DNA from: Anaerolineaceae bacterium UBA4799 | GTDB taxonomy: Bacteria; Chloroflexota; Anaerolineae; Anaerolineales; Anaerolineaceae | Direction of reading: 5' to 3' | NCBI GenBank assembly: GCA_002402725.1 | Contig: DHGL01000033.1 | Coordinates: 18,558-81,731, forward strand | DNA length: 63,174 bases | Shown here: positions 1 to 9,315 of the stretch, one piece after another | Layout of the letters: each line of letters starts with the position of its first letter | Numbering within the stretch: position 1 is the first letter of the stretch | The notes under the pieces: model-generated | The model's input: the letters and a program-made list of their open reading frames with translations, nothing else | Told to the model about the DNA's origin: nothing | Database searches by the model: none | Translations under genes and position numbers: made by a program

Positions 1-1056
1 GCCATAGAAAACCGCTATCACGAATTAACTCGCCTGATGGATGAGAACATCCATGATTACCAGAAGGTTGTGGGACTCGCCAAGGAACGTTCTGAATTGG
101 AACCCGTCATCCAACTTTCAACCCGCTACCGCTCCATGCTCGATCAATTGGTACAGGCCAGGGAATTGGAGGCCAGCGGTGATGAAGAAATGCGCGCGCT
201 CGCCAACCTTGAAATCGATGAACTCTCTCCTCAGATAGAAGAGCTCGAAAAGCAACTTAAACGCCTGCTTATCCCCAAGGACCCGCGTGATGACCGCAAT
301 GTGTTCATCGAAATCCGCGCAGGTGCCGGCGGCGATGAAGCCGGCCTGTTCGCCGCCGAGTTGATGCGCATGTACATGCATTATGCTGAAGCACGCGGCT
401 GGAGCGTGGAAATGATCTCCGCCAACGAAACAGGCATCGGCGGATATAAAGAAGTCATCTTCATGGTCAAAGGTAAAGGCGCATACTCACGTTTTAAGTT
501 CGAATCCGGTGTACACCGTGTACAGCGCATTCCCGCCACCGAATCCAGCGGCCGCATCCACACATCCACTGTTACGGTCGCGGTGATGGCGGAAGTTGAA
601 GATGTTGACGTGCAAATACCCGAAACTGACATCACGATCGATGTATTCCGTTCTTCAGGCGCGGGCGGTCAAAATGTGCAAAAGAATGCCACCGCGGTAC
701 GCATCACGCACATTCCCACTGGCATGGTGGTTGCCTGCCAGGATGAAAGGTCACAATTACAGAATAAGCTCAGGGCCATGGGGATTCTCCGCGCCCGGCT
801 GTTCGAGTTAGAAGAGGAAAAACGCCGCCAGGAACGGGATGACAACCGCCGTTCACAGGTGGGTACCGGCGACCGCTCAGAGAAGATTCGCACTTACAAC
901 TACCCGCAAAGCCGGGTGACTGATCACCGCATCAATCTCTCTTCTTTTAACCTGCCCGCGGTGATGGCGGGTGACCTCGATCTCTTCATCGATGAACTAT
1001 CCCTCCGCGATGAAACAGAACGGCTGTCTTCTAGCAGTGATGATGACGAAAGTTGA
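1..1056 (+). CDS. prfA: Peptide chain release factor 1 (5' end outside window)
   Basis: Class I release factor that reads UAA and UAG and triggers peptidyl-tRNA hydrolysis on the ribosome. The frame is open from base 1 (AIENRYHELTRLM precedes the first internal Met at 37), which matches the RF1 N-terminus, so the true start lies upstream of the window. The PxT anticodon-like motif is visible in RIPATESSGR and the catalytic GGQ loop in SSGAGGQNVQKN. The gene overlaps prmC, whose product methylates the GGQ glutamine, so substrate and modifier are translated together. Family assignment is very secure; only the first roughly 20 residues are missing. Confidence 0.97.
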   Translation, partial: AIENRYHELTRLMDENIHDYQKVVGLAKERSELEPVIQLSTRYRSMLDQLVQARELEASGDEEMRALANLEIDELSPQIEELEKQLKRLLIPKDPRDDRNVFIEIRAGAGGDEAGLFAAELMRMYMHYAEARGWSVEMISANETGIGGYKEVIFMVKGKGAYSRFKFESGVHRVQRIPATESSGRIHTSTVTVAVMAEVEDVDVQIPETDITIDVFRSSGAGGQNVQKNATAVRITHIPTGMVVACQDERSQLQNKLRAMGILRARLFELEEEKRRQERDDNRRSQVGTGDRSEKIRTYNYPQSRVTDHRINLSSFNLPAVMAGDLDLFIDELSLRDETERLSSSSDDDES

Positions 1057-1888
1057 ACTCGGCGGCTGGATTATTGAAAAACGCGCGCTGCTGAGGGGAA
1101 AGACAGAATTCCCTTCCATCGAGATCAACGCAATCGCTTCCCATTACTTACAAAAACCGACTTCGTGGATAATTTCTCATCCTGAAACCATGCTCAATTC
1201 TGGTCAGGTTCAGTTGCTGGAGGATGCGCTCACCCGCCTGTTAGCTGGTGAACCGCTACCTTATATCACTGGGAAGAAATCTTTTTTTGGATTGGATTTC
1301 ATCGTTGACTACCGCGTGCTCATCCCCAGACCAGAAACTGAAATTCTGGTGGAGCAAGCCATCTCCTGGCTGGAGGCACATCCAAATATGAGAAAGGTTA
1401 TTGACATCGGCACCGGTTCAGGCGCCATTGCCATCGCATTGGCTAAAAACATGCCTGGTTTGCAGGTCACCGCTGTTGATACATCAGCGCGAGCCCTGGC
1501 GGTAGCCACCGCAAATGCCAGTTTTCACGCAGTCGAAAAGCAAATCCGCTTTAAGCGCTCGAACCTTTTTGAGCAGGTTGGTCAAAAATTCGACCTGGTG
1601 CTGGCCAACCTGCCTTATATCCCGTCTAACGATCTGGATTCGTTGGCGGTGTCAAAATATGAACCGCATGAAGCTTTGGATGGGGGTTCAGACGGATTAA
1701 GATTAATAACGAAATTGATAGACCATTTACCAGAACATGTGTTGCCAAACGGGTGTGCAATTCTGGAAATACAATATAATCAACATAATACTATCAGGGA
1801 TACAGCCTCCCGTCGCTTCCCTGGTGCGAGCATATCCATCATCAAGGACCTGGCTTCAATAGATCGTTTCGTCAAAATTCAGCTATAA
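1040..1888 (+). CDS. prmC: Peptide chain release factor N5-glutamine methyltransferase
   Basis: SAM-dependent methyltransferase that methylates the glutamine of the GGQ motif of release factors. With the ATG at 1040 (or the adjacent one at 1043) the protein is 282 aa, the usual PrmC length; the frame extends further upstream but only inside prfA. An N-terminal helical domain is followed by the SAM-binding motif VIDIGTGSGAIAIALA and the substrate motif ANLPYIPS, where the usual NPPY reads NLPY. The start overlaps the 3' end of prfA by 17 bp, implying translational coupling. No clear Shine-Dalgarno sequence is seen. Identity is secure from motifs and neighbour. Confidence 0.94.
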   Translation: MMTKVELGGWIIEKRALLRGKTEFPSIEINAIASHYLQKPTSWIISHPETMLNSGQVQLLEDALTRLLAGEPLPYITGKKSFFGLDFIVDYRVLIPRPETEILVEQAISWLEAHPNMRKVIDIGTGSGAIAIALAKNMPGLQVTAVDTSARALAVATANASFHAVEKQIRFKRSNLFEQVGQKFDLVLANLPYIPSNDLDSLAVSKYEPHEALDGGSDGLRLITKLIDHLPEHVLPNGCAILEIQYNQHNTIRDTASRRFPGASISIIKDLASIDRFVKIQL

Positions 1889-1901
1889 AGTAATTTACCC
1901 T

Positions 1902-2525
1902 ATGCACACTATTACCTTACCTGCTGAAAACCCCGCTTCAATCGAAACCGCTCTCGACCTTTTGAACGAAGGCGAGATTGTGGCTTTCCCTACCGATACG
2001 GTCTACGGTCTGGGAACCAATGCCTTATACTCTCCGGGCATCATTAAGTTGTTTGAGGCCAAAGGCCGGGATGCCAATAAGGCGATTGCCGTGCTTATCG
2101 GTGCAACCGAGCAGCTATCCCTATTAACAGATTCCCTTTCAACCACCGCGCGTATTCTGATCGAGCACTTTTGGCCCGGCGGTTTGACCATCGTGGTACC
2201 AAAAAAGAAAGACCTCCCGGAATTGCTTTCTGCCGGAAGTTCAATTGGCATCCGCATGCCAAATCACGCCATTGCGCTTGAATTACTGAAAAAATTCGGC
2301 CCGCTTGCCACAACTTCAGCCAACCTGAGCGGCAAGAACAACCCGCATGATGCCGGTGACGTGCTGCACCAATTGAACGGGCGGGTACCACTCATCCTGG
2401 ATGGCGGCAGTTGCCCTGGAGGAATCCCATCAACCGTTGTGGACTGCTCCACTGACGAGGTCAGGATCCTTCGACCCGGTACGATTTCCCTTGAAGCCAT
2501 CCAAGCTGTATTGACAGAGGCGTGA
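1902..2525 (+). CDS. tsaC: L-threonylcarbamoyladenylate synthase (Sua5/YciO/YrdC family)
   Basis: Makes threonylcarbamoyl-AMP from threonine, bicarbonate and ATP, the first step of t6A37 modification of ANN-decoding tRNAs. The 207-aa protein is a single YrdC domain: GEIVAFPTDTVYGLG near the N-terminus, the KGRD substrate-binding segment, FWPGGLTIV, GIRMPNH and TSANLSG are all recognisable. It lacks the extra C-terminal domain of Sua5, so it is TsaC-like. It follows prmC after 13 bp on the same strand, and prfA-prmC-tsaC is a widespread arrangement. It converges on cydC, with 23 bp between stop codons. No Shine-Dalgarno is obvious, so coupling or a shared transcript is likely. Confidence 0.93.
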   Translation: MHTITLPAENPASIETALDLLNEGEIVAFPTDTVYGLGTNALYSPGIIKLFEAKGRDANKAIAVLIGATEQLSLLTDSLSTTARILIEHFWPGGLTIVVPKKKDLPELLSAGSSIGIRMPNHAIALELLKKFGPLATTSANLSGKNNPHDAGDVLHQLNGRVPLILDGGSCPGGIPSTVVDCSTDEVRILRPGTISLEAIQAVLTEA

Positions 2526-2548
2526 TGGCTTTGGAATGAGTATGGCAT

Positions 2549-4285
2549 TCAAGAATCACAAAGTAAGTTGATTTCCATTTCAAAGATGTCCCCAAATTCT
2601 CCTCCTGCTTCCAGCAGTGAATCCAGGGTACCGCGCTGCGCGATGGTGCTGCCACTGAGGACCAGGATTTCGTCCATCTCTCGCAACAGGTCCAGATCGT
2701 AAGTGATCAGCAGAAATCCTTTATCAACCGATCGGGCGTAAAGGCGATCCATCATCTTCCGCGCAGTAGAAGGGTCGAGGTTGGCGGTTGGCTCATCGAG
2801 GATGATGAATGGCCTGTTCAGAAGCAGCACGCGCGCCATCGCCAGGCGCTGCCTTTCTCCACCGCTCATTTTCAGCCCGTGTTCTCCGACCCAGGTATCC
2901 AGCCCTTCCGGCAGTGACCCGTACCACTCGGAAAGACCTGCCTCTTCCAGAGTTCTAACCAGTTCCTCGTCGCTTGCATCAGCCTTCGCCAGTAACAGGT
3001 TGCCACGGAGGGAATCATTAAACAAGTACACCGACTGCGGCAGCACTGCGAAAAAAGACCTGCTCCATTCAGGATCGAAATCTGAAAGATCAATGCCGTT
3101 AATCTTGATGTTCCCCTTTTGCGGTTGCAGGAAGCTCAGCAGCAGATGCACCAGGCTGGTCTTTCCCGCGCCGCTGGCGCCGACAATGGCAATTTTGTAG
3201 CCACTCATTAGCTTGAAAGTGATGTTTTTTAAAACCGGGCGAGACGTGTCGGGATAGGTGAAACCCAGCGCTTCTATGGTGACTTCTGGTTGTGATGTTG
3301 TTTGCGTTACGGCGGGGAATACGGGTACATGGCTCAATTCACCGCCTAGAGAAAACAACCGCTCTGCAGCCACAGCGCTGGCGTTGAGATTAAGCGCTGC
3401 CGCGGGCATGGCTGCTACCGCTTCAAAACTTGCCAGCACGACTAGCGTAATCACTGCCAGCGAGATCCCAGTAAATTGCCCTTCACCAACCAGGGGGATG
3501 GCGGCCCATATTAACGTCAGCACGGTCAGGTTGGTAAACAGCAACGCCAGCCCGCTGTTGCCAGCATTGATGTTCACCAGGCGCTTCTGTAACATCCCAG
3601 ACCGTTTAAATTCATCCAAAATTTCTCCGATGTAACGCTCCTGGGCGTTGTAAACCTGGATGTCCTCCAATCCCTGCAGGGTTTCCACCAGCCTGGCCGA
3701 AGCCGCCGCCCTTGACCTGCTTAGGGTTGTAATGTGGTTTCGCGAAATTAATACCGACAGCGCGGGATGGACAAATCCGCAGATTATCAACCCGGTACCC
3801 AGGATCAAACCCAATTGCAGAGCGTAGCCTCCGACGAAAAGGCTCACACCACTGATAATCACCAGGGCAACCACAAAAGGGGCGATGACGCGAACATAAA
3901 AGTTTTCAAGCGTCTCCAGGTCACCCATCACACGCTGCAGCACATCTCCGCTGTGGTGAGACAGCAGATTAACCGGCGCCCCAGGTTCCACGCGCTTATA
4001 GAATTCTTCGCGCAGCCGGGTCAACACGCGCAGGTTCACTGAATGCGACCTCAACCGCTCCAGGTAACGGAAAACGCCGCGGCTGATACCGAAGAAGCGC
4101 ACGCCCACAATCGCCACCTGTAATTCCGCGATGGACGGTTTAAGCGCTGCGCTGGCGATGAGATAGGCGGAAGTTCCCAATAGCCCGATGCCCGCAGCAA
4201 CGGCAGCAATACCAAGTATCAAGGATAGAAATACTTCACCGCTGAATTCACCCAATATGGCGAAAACACGTCGTAGCCCTCTCAT
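2549..4285 (-). CDS. cydC: CydC-like half of thiol reductant ABC exporter
   Basis: One half of the heterodimeric CydDC-type exporter of glutathione/cysteine or haem compounds, needed for cytochrome bd and c maturation in known hosts. The 578-aa protein has an N-terminal six-helix ABC exporter domain (roughly residues 10-300) and a C-terminal ATPase with Walker A GASGAGKTS, signature MSGGERQRLA and Walker B IILDEPTANLDP. The H-loop reads LLITYDLDL: the conserved switch histidine is Tyr529. The start overlaps the cydD stop by 4 bp (ATGA). No cydAB genes are in the window. Assignment as CydC rather than another heterodimeric exporter rests on pairing and order. Confidence 0.85.
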   Translation of the reverse strand: MRGLRRVFAILGEFSGEVFLSLILGIAAVAAGIGLLGTSAYLIASAALKPSIAELQVAIVGVRFFGISRGVFRYLERLRSHSVNLRVLTRLREEFYKRVEPGAPVNLLSHHSGDVLQRVMGDLETLENFYVRVIAPFVVALVIISGVSLFVGGYALQLGLILGTGLIICGFVHPALSVLISRNHITTLSRSRAAASARLVETLQGLEDIQVYNAQERYIGEILDEFKRSGMLQKRLVNINAGNSGLALLFTNLTVLTLIWAAIPLVGEGQFTGISLAVITLVVLASFEAVAAMPAAALNLNASAVAAERLFSLGGELSHVPVFPAVTQTTSQPEVTIEALGFTYPDTSRPVLKNITFKLMSGYKIAIVGASGAGKTSLVHLLLSFLQPQKGNIKINGIDLSDFDPEWSRSFFAVLPQSVYLFNDSLRGNLLLAKADASDEELVRTLEEAGLSEWYGSLPEGLDTWVGEHGLKMSGGERQRLAMARVLLLNRPFIILDEPTANLDPSTARKMMDRLYARSVDKGFLLITYDLDLLREMDEILVLSGSTIAQRGTLDSLLEAGGEFGDIFEMEINLLCDS

Positions 4286-6024
4286 ACTCGCGCTCCTGCC
4301 CCCATTACAAATGCAGCATAATCTGGGCAGAGATTCATTAATGTAGCATGCTTTCCAATTGCCCCGATCTTCCCGTCCTGCAGGAAAATCACCTCATCTG
4401 CGTGCTCAATCGTTGAAAGCCTGTGGGCGATGGTCAAGGTAGTTCGGCCTAGCAGAAGTGTTCTGATGGTCTCATCCAGTGTCCGCGCCAGTTCAGGATC
4501 AAGATGCGAGGTGGGTTCATCCAACACCAGCAGACCAGGTTGGCGCAGGAATACACGTGCCAACGCCACACGCTGTAGTTGCCCTCCACTGAAGCGCGCC
4601 CCGCCTTCAAGCAGCGGGGTTTTCAACCCCAGCGGCAGTGTGGCAAGGAGTTCAGCCAAACCGGCTGAACGCAGCGCTTTTTCCACATCACTTGTAGAAA
4701 AACGCGGGTCACCTAAAGTAACGTTGCCAATCAGCGTATCGTTGAAAATTAATGGGTTTTGAGGCAACCAACCCACGAACTGCCTCCAATCTTCAAGCGC
4801 ATAATCCTTCATCCGCGCTCCATTCAACCAAATCCCGCCTTCCTGGGGTTCAATGAAACCCATAAGGATGCGCGCCAGGGTGCTTTTTCCGGAGCCGCTA
4901 CGGCCAGCCAGCGCATAATGCAACCCCTTATGGATATCCAGGTGAATGTCCTGTATCGAGTGAGAAGCCATGCCGGGGTAGGAGTAAGAAAGGCTTCTGA
5001 CCTTGAGCTGGAAGTCCGTACCGAATGCCTCTACAAGCTGCCCGCGCGAAAAGACTGGATGGTGCACGGGTTCCACAACATCCAGCAGGTCATAGATGTT
5101 TTGCGCCGCTGTCACCCCGGTCATACCGGCATGATACCTGGCGCTCAGGTTACGCAGCGGAAGATAGAAATCAGGCGCAATCAACAGGATGAAGAAAGCC
5201 TGTTGAAAGGCGATGCGCCCGTAAAGCAGCCGCAGCCCGATTTCTACAGCCACCACAGCGGTGGAGATGGTAGCAATGAGTTCCAATGCCAGCGCCGATA
5301 TGAACGTGACTCGCAGCACCGCCAGCGTGGTCAGGCGGTAATGCTCACTGGCTTCCCGCACTTCGTTTCTCCGCTCCCTGCTGCGCCCGAGCATTTTTAA
5401 GGTTGCGATTCCTTGCAAAGTGTCCAGAAAATAACTTCCCAGGTAAGTGAGCGCTTTCCACTGCCGTTTGGTCAGCGCCTCGGCTGCCCAACCGATAAGC
5501 ACCATAAAAAGCGGGATCAATGGCGCGGTCAATACAAAGACAATACCGGTTAGAAGGTCGATTGGGAACACCACCGCCAGTATAGTAAGCGGGAGAACCA
5601 CAGAAACCAACACCTGCGGTAAATACTGCGAAAAATACGCGTCCAACGCGTCTACCCCCTGGAGCGCGGTGGTGGTCAATTCTCCAGTCTGCTCGTTCTT
5701 CAGATATTCAGGACCCAGCCGATCGATCTTTTCGAGAAGTTCCGCCCGCAGTTTGTTCTTGATATTTATTGTCATCCTGCCCGCCAGCCTCTCGGAGATG
5801 ACAGTTAATAACACGCGCAATAACACCAGCAGGAGGATGAGTTGCAGGATCGAACGTACCTCTCTCAACGTGCGTTGATCCATAAACACGCCTGAGATGA
5901 CACGGCTCAGCTGGTAGGATTGCAATACCGCAATCCCTCCCACCAGAAAAGAAGAAAAGGCTGTCAAGATGAATAACAGCCTGTTTTTTCTCGCTTCCCT
6001 GAATAGCCGGGGGTGAACTCTCAT
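4282..6024 (-). CDS. cydD: CydD-like half of thiol reductant ABC exporter
   Basis: Partner of the downstream CydC-like protein; together they form a heterodimeric inner-membrane ABC exporter. The 580-aa protein has six predicted membrane helices, then an ATPase domain with Walker A GRSGSGKST, signature FSGGQLQRVALARV, Walker B LLVLDEPTSHLDP and an intact H-loop TLTIAHRLST. The N-terminal RLFREARKNR and the early SYQLSRVISGVF segment fit CydD. It starts 9 bp after the stop of the creatininase-family gene and overlaps cydC by 4 bp, so the three form one operon. No strong Shine-Dalgarno precedes the ATG, consistent with coupling. Confidence 0.86.
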   Translation of the reverse strand: MRVHPRLFREARKNRLLFILTAFSSFLVGGIAVLQSYQLSRVISGVFMDQRTLREVRSILQLILLLVLLRVLLTVISERLAGRMTINIKNKLRAELLEKIDRLGPEYLKNEQTGELTTTALQGVDALDAYFSQYLPQVLVSVVLPLTILAVVFPIDLLTGIVFVLTAPLIPLFMVLIGWAAEALTKRQWKALTYLGSYFLDTLQGIATLKMLGRSRERRNEVREASEHYRLTTLAVLRVTFISALALELIATISTAVVAVEIGLRLLYGRIAFQQAFFILLIAPDFYLPLRNLSARYHAGMTGVTAAQNIYDLLDVVEPVHHPVFSRGQLVEAFGTDFQLKVRSLSYSYPGMASHSIQDIHLDIHKGLHYALAGRSGSGKSTLARILMGFIEPQEGGIWLNGARMKDYALEDWRQFVGWLPQNPLIFNDTLIGNVTLGDPRFSTSDVEKALRSAGLAELLATLPLGLKTPLLEGGARFSGGQLQRVALARVFLRQPGLLVLDEPTSHLDPELARTLDETIRTLLLGRTTLTIAHRLSTIEHADEVIFLQDGKIGAIGKHATLMNLCPDYAAFVMGAGARV

Positions 6025-6033
6025 GCCGAAATT

Positions 6034-6723
6034 TCAGCTAACTTTGAATTCCAGTAAGTCCAGCACATCTTGCAGCGCGGCGTTAAAAACCTCGTCCATG
6101 ATCTCATCACTTGCCTGGTACGCCCCTCCATAAACACCGTCAACCAGCGCGGCGCGCACTTTTGAGGAAGGCAGGATTTGAAGCGGCTCGAAGGGTTCTT
6201 TAATACCTTCAGGTATGCCGCTCTTTCTTAAGAACGGAAAGGCTTCCATCCACGAGGCGTGATAGGTCTCCAACCCGTGAGCTTCCGCTACAGCCGCCAC
6301 GGATGGCGCCTTCCACCAGTCATACCAGCTCACCTGTAATTCCGGCAGCTCGTTCACAAGCTCCCCCAGTGTCAGTTTTACCGGGTCATTCCCGCCATGA
6401 CCATTTACAAACAAGATCCGCTTGAACCCCTGGTGATGCACTGACCTGACCATATCTTCGACAGCGTTGATCAACGTTTGCACCCTGAAGCTGATGGTGC
6501 CGGGAAAATCCACAAAATATGAGGAACAGCCAAAATTCAATGGAGGAGCTACCAGCACTCCCGTCCTTTCCGAGGCATGGCTGGCCAGTGTCTGCGGGAT
6601 CTTGATATCGGTTTCCAGGCAGATATAGCCATGCTGTTCTGTCGCCCCGGTCACCAGCATGATCCGGTCGTCTTGCTTAAGGTATTGCTCAACTTCCATC
6701 CAAGTCATTTCACCGAGCAGCAT
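6034..6723 (-). CDS. Creatininase-family amidohydrolase
   Basis: Metal-dependent amidohydrolase of the creatininase/FAPy-deaminase superfamily; the substrate is unknown. The 229-aa product carries GATEQHG, a downstream TD and NGHGGND, which supply several of the family's metal ligands, but the usual EQHGPHLPLGTD segment is changed to EQHGYICLETD. A GAGAGG Shine-Dalgarno at 6729-6734 with 5-nt spacing picks the ATG at 6723 over an in-frame GTG at 6729 that lies inside it. It is first in an operon with cydD and cydC. Its role beside an exporter is not clear; it might process the transported thiol compound, which is speculation. Confidence 0.8.
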   Translation of the reverse strand: MLLGEMTWMEVEQYLKQDDRIMLVTGATEQHGYICLETDIKIPQTLASHASERTGVLVAPPLNFGCSSYFVDFPGTISFRVQTLINAVEDMVRSVHHQGFKRILFVNGHGGNDPVKLTLGELVNELPELQVSWYDWWKAPSVAAVAEAHGLETYHASWMEAFPFLRKSGIPEGIKEPFEPLQILPSSKVRAALVDGVYGGAYQASDEIMDEVFNAALQDVLDLLEFKVS

Positions 6724-6787
6724 TTTCACCTCTCTTTTCTATCTTGAGTTTCAAGTTCATTATAACGGAACACACCCATGAAGGTTT

Positions 6788-6818
6788 AAAAAAGCGGCTG
6801 TCTGATAAACAGACAGCC
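6788..6818 (-). terminator. Intrinsic terminator of leuS
   Basis: A perfect 9-bp stem (arms 6796-6804 and 6810-6818, loop ATAAA) is followed on the minus strand by six U residues (6788-6793). It sits 25 bp after the leuS stop, between leuS and the creatininase gene. Confidence 0.9.
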
Positions 6819-6843
6819 ACAGGTGGTCATCACATAAAGTCTC

Positions 6844-9294
6844 TCAGAAAACGATATTAACCAGCCGCCCTTTGACGTAAATCACCTGGCGGGGTATTCT
6901 GCCCTCCAGCAGTTTCTTCACAATTTCACTGTTAAGTGCGCGGATTTTAGCCTCCTCATCACTGATATCCACCGGTACGGTGATGCGGTCCCGCACCTTG
7001 CCGTTAACCTGCACCACCAGCGTCACCTCCTCCTCCGCGGCGGCTTTCTCGTCAATTTCCGGCCAGTGGCTGGTATGAACCGAATACGGTTTGTCAATGC
7101 GCTGCCACAGCTCCTCTGCGATATGCGGCACCACTGGTGCCATCATCTGGATATAGATTTCGACGGCTTCGTTCCAGGCATCACTACCATAAACGCTGTT
7201 CTTGAGGTGTGACATCTCATTTGAAAGTTCCATCAGGCTGGAAATGATGGTGTTGAATTCAAACTGCTCAAAATCCCTGGTGACGGAGCGCAAAGTCTGG
7301 TGCACCTTGCGGCGAAGTATTCTAACATCCTCTGGATTGACCGCATTGGCTTGCCCGGGTTCCAGGACAAGGCTCCATGCCCGCCTCAGCCAGCGCATCA
7401 CGCCATCGATCCCGCCACTGCTCCACGGCCCACCCATGTCCCAGCGGGCAAAGAACATCAGATAGGCGCGCGTCGCGTCTGCGCCGTATGCGCGTACCAG
7501 GTCATCCGGTGCTACCACATTGCCGCGGCTCTTGGACATTTTTTCCGAATCTTCCCCCAGTACCATGCCCTGGTTGCGCAACTGCAGCATGGGTTCATTA
7601 CCCTCTGTGATGCCCATATCGCGCAAAGCCTTGTGAAAGAAGCGGGTATAGATGAGATGCATGTTGGCATGTTCAATGCCACCAGTGTAAATATCCACAG
7701 GCATCCAGTAATCGTATTCCTTCGGGTCGAATGGACCTTTGTCGTAATCCGGGCTGAGGTAACGCAGGTGATACCAAGAGGAGCACATGAAGGTATCCAT
7801 GGTATCTGTTTCGCGCTCAGCTGGTGTACCACATTTCGGACAGGTCGTAAAACGCCAGGTGGGATGCAACTTCAGGGGACTTTCACCGGTCGGCTTCCAC
7901 TCCACATCATCGGGTAATTTGATTGGAAGCTGTTCTTCAGGCACAGGGACCGCGCCGCAAACCGGGCAATGTACTATGGGGATGGGAGCGCCCCAGTACC
8001 GCTGCCGTGAGATGAGCCAGTCACGTAATCGATAATTTGTAGCCCCTTTTCCTGCGCCGATCTTTTCTACAAATTCGATGGCTTTACGGAAAGATAGCTC
8101 AGCCGAGGTTCCACTCAGCACACCTGAGTTGACCATGGTGCCGTATGCGGGAACCGCCATGGTCATATCCTCACTGTTCATTTTGGGCAATCCTTGTGGT
8201 TGGATGACGATACGAATCGGCAGGTTAAACTTCCTGGCGAAATCGAAATCCCTTCCATCATGTGCCGGCACCGCCATGATGGCGCCAGTACCGTAAGTCA
8301 TCAACACATAATCCGCGATCCATACCGGAATCCTCTCACCATTGACAGGGTTGATAGCATATCCCCCTGTAAACACTCCACTCTTTTCCTTGTCCGTGGA
8401 TTCGCGTTGAATATCTGATTGACGCGAAGCTTCCAGGATATATTGGTCAACCTCAGCTTTTTGTTCGCTTGTGGTCAGCTTTACCACAAGCGGGTGTTCA
8501 GGCGCCAGTACCATGAAAGTGACACCCCACAGCGTATCCGGGCGGGTTGTAAAAACCTCGAGCGGCTCGCCTGATTCGGTTTTAAAGGTTACCAGTGCCC
8601 CTTCCGACCTGCCAATCCAGTTTGTTTGCAGCGTGCGTACACGCTCCGGCCAATCAAGTCCTTCGTAATTGACCAGCTCATCCGCATAACGGGTGGTTCT
8701 GAAGAACCACTGCTTGAGGTCTTTTTTGATGACCGGTGTACCACAGCGCTCGCAGTGACGGTCATCTCCCCACACCTGTTCACGCGCCAGGGTGGTATTG
8801 CAGGTGGGGCACCAGTCCACCGGGGACATTTTCTGATAAGCCAGATCATGCCTGACCAACTGGATGAAGAACCACTGCGTCCAGCGGTAATATTTCTCGT
8901 CAGATGTGACAATTTCGCGCCGCCAATCGAACATCGCGCCCATGGTGCGGAACTGTTCGCGCATTCTCTGGATGTTGGCGTACGTCCATTTTCGGGGATG
9001 AATATTATGTTTGATGGCAGCGTTCTCAGCCGGCAACCCGAAGGCATCAAAGCCCATCGGGAACATGACGTTATACCCATTCATGCGTTTGAAGCGCGCG
9101 CGCGCATCAGAGGGCGAGATGGCGTACCAGTGCCCGATGTGAAGGTCACCAGACGGATAAGGCAGCATGGTAAGCGCGTAGAATTTGGGACGCTTCAGGT
9201 CAATGTCCGCGTGATAAAGACCATCCTCTTCCCATTTGCGCTGCCACCTGGGTTCAATTTCTGCGGGTACGTAATCAGGAATCTGGTGTGCCAT
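6844..9294 (-). CDS. leuS: Leucyl-tRNA synthetase
   Basis: Charges tRNA-Leu with leucine in the cytoplasm. The 816-aa class I synthetase shows the HIGH-type motif PYPSGDLHIGHW near the N-terminus, a zinc-ribbon-like CPTCNTT...CERCGTP segment, the CP1 editing domain (TTRPDTLWG and the GTGAIMAVPAHDGRDFDFA segment), KMSKS in SEKMSKSRGN, the anticodon-binding helical domain and the C-terminal domain. A GGAGAG Shine-Dalgarno at 9299-9304 selects the ATG at 9294 rather than the in-frame TTG at 9306 that it overlaps. Expression is very likely governed by the T-box leader immediately upstream. Confidence 0.98.
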   Translation of the reverse strand: MAHQIPDYVPAEIEPRWQRKWEEDGLYHADIDLKRPKFYALTMLPYPSGDLHIGHWYAISPSDARARFKRMNGYNVMFPMGFDAFGLPAENAAIKHNIHPRKWTYANIQRMREQFRTMGAMFDWRREIVTSDEKYYRWTQWFFIQLVRHDLAYQKMSPVDWCPTCNTTLAREQVWGDDRHCERCGTPVIKKDLKQWFFRTTRYADELVNYEGLDWPERVRTLQTNWIGRSEGALVTFKTESGEPLEVFTTRPDTLWGVTFMVLAPEHPLVVKLTTSEQKAEVDQYILEASRQSDIQRESTDKEKSGVFTGGYAINPVNGERIPVWIADYVLMTYGTGAIMAVPAHDGRDFDFARKFNLPIRIVIQPQGLPKMNSEDMTMAVPAYGTMVNSGVLSGTSAELSFRKAIEFVEKIGAGKGATNYRLRDWLISRQRYWGAPIPIVHCPVCGAVPVPEEQLPIKLPDDVEWKPTGESPLKLHPTWRFTTCPKCGTPAERETDTMDTFMCSSWYHLRYLSPDYDKGPFDPKEYDYWMPVDIYTGGIEHANMHLIYTRFFHKALRDMGITEGNEPMLQLRNQGMVLGEDSEKMSKSRGNVVAPDDLVRAYGADATRAYLMFFARWDMGGPWSSGGIDGVMRWLRRAWSLVLEPGQANAVNPEDVRILRRKVHQTLRSVTRDFEQFEFNTIISSLMELSNEMSHLKNSVYGSDAWNEAVEIYIQMMAPVVPHIAEELWQRIDKPYSVHTSHWPEIDEKAAAEEEVTLVVQVNGKVRDRITVPVDISDEEAKIRALNSEIVKKLLEGRIPRQVIYVKGRLVNIVF

Positions 9295-9315
9295 TCTTCT
9301 CTCCAATCAAAGCAT

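Noticed and set aside
2526..2548. Short inverted repeat GAATG/CATTC between tsaC and cydC as terminator
   Set aside because: Only a 5-bp stem with no T run in either direction.
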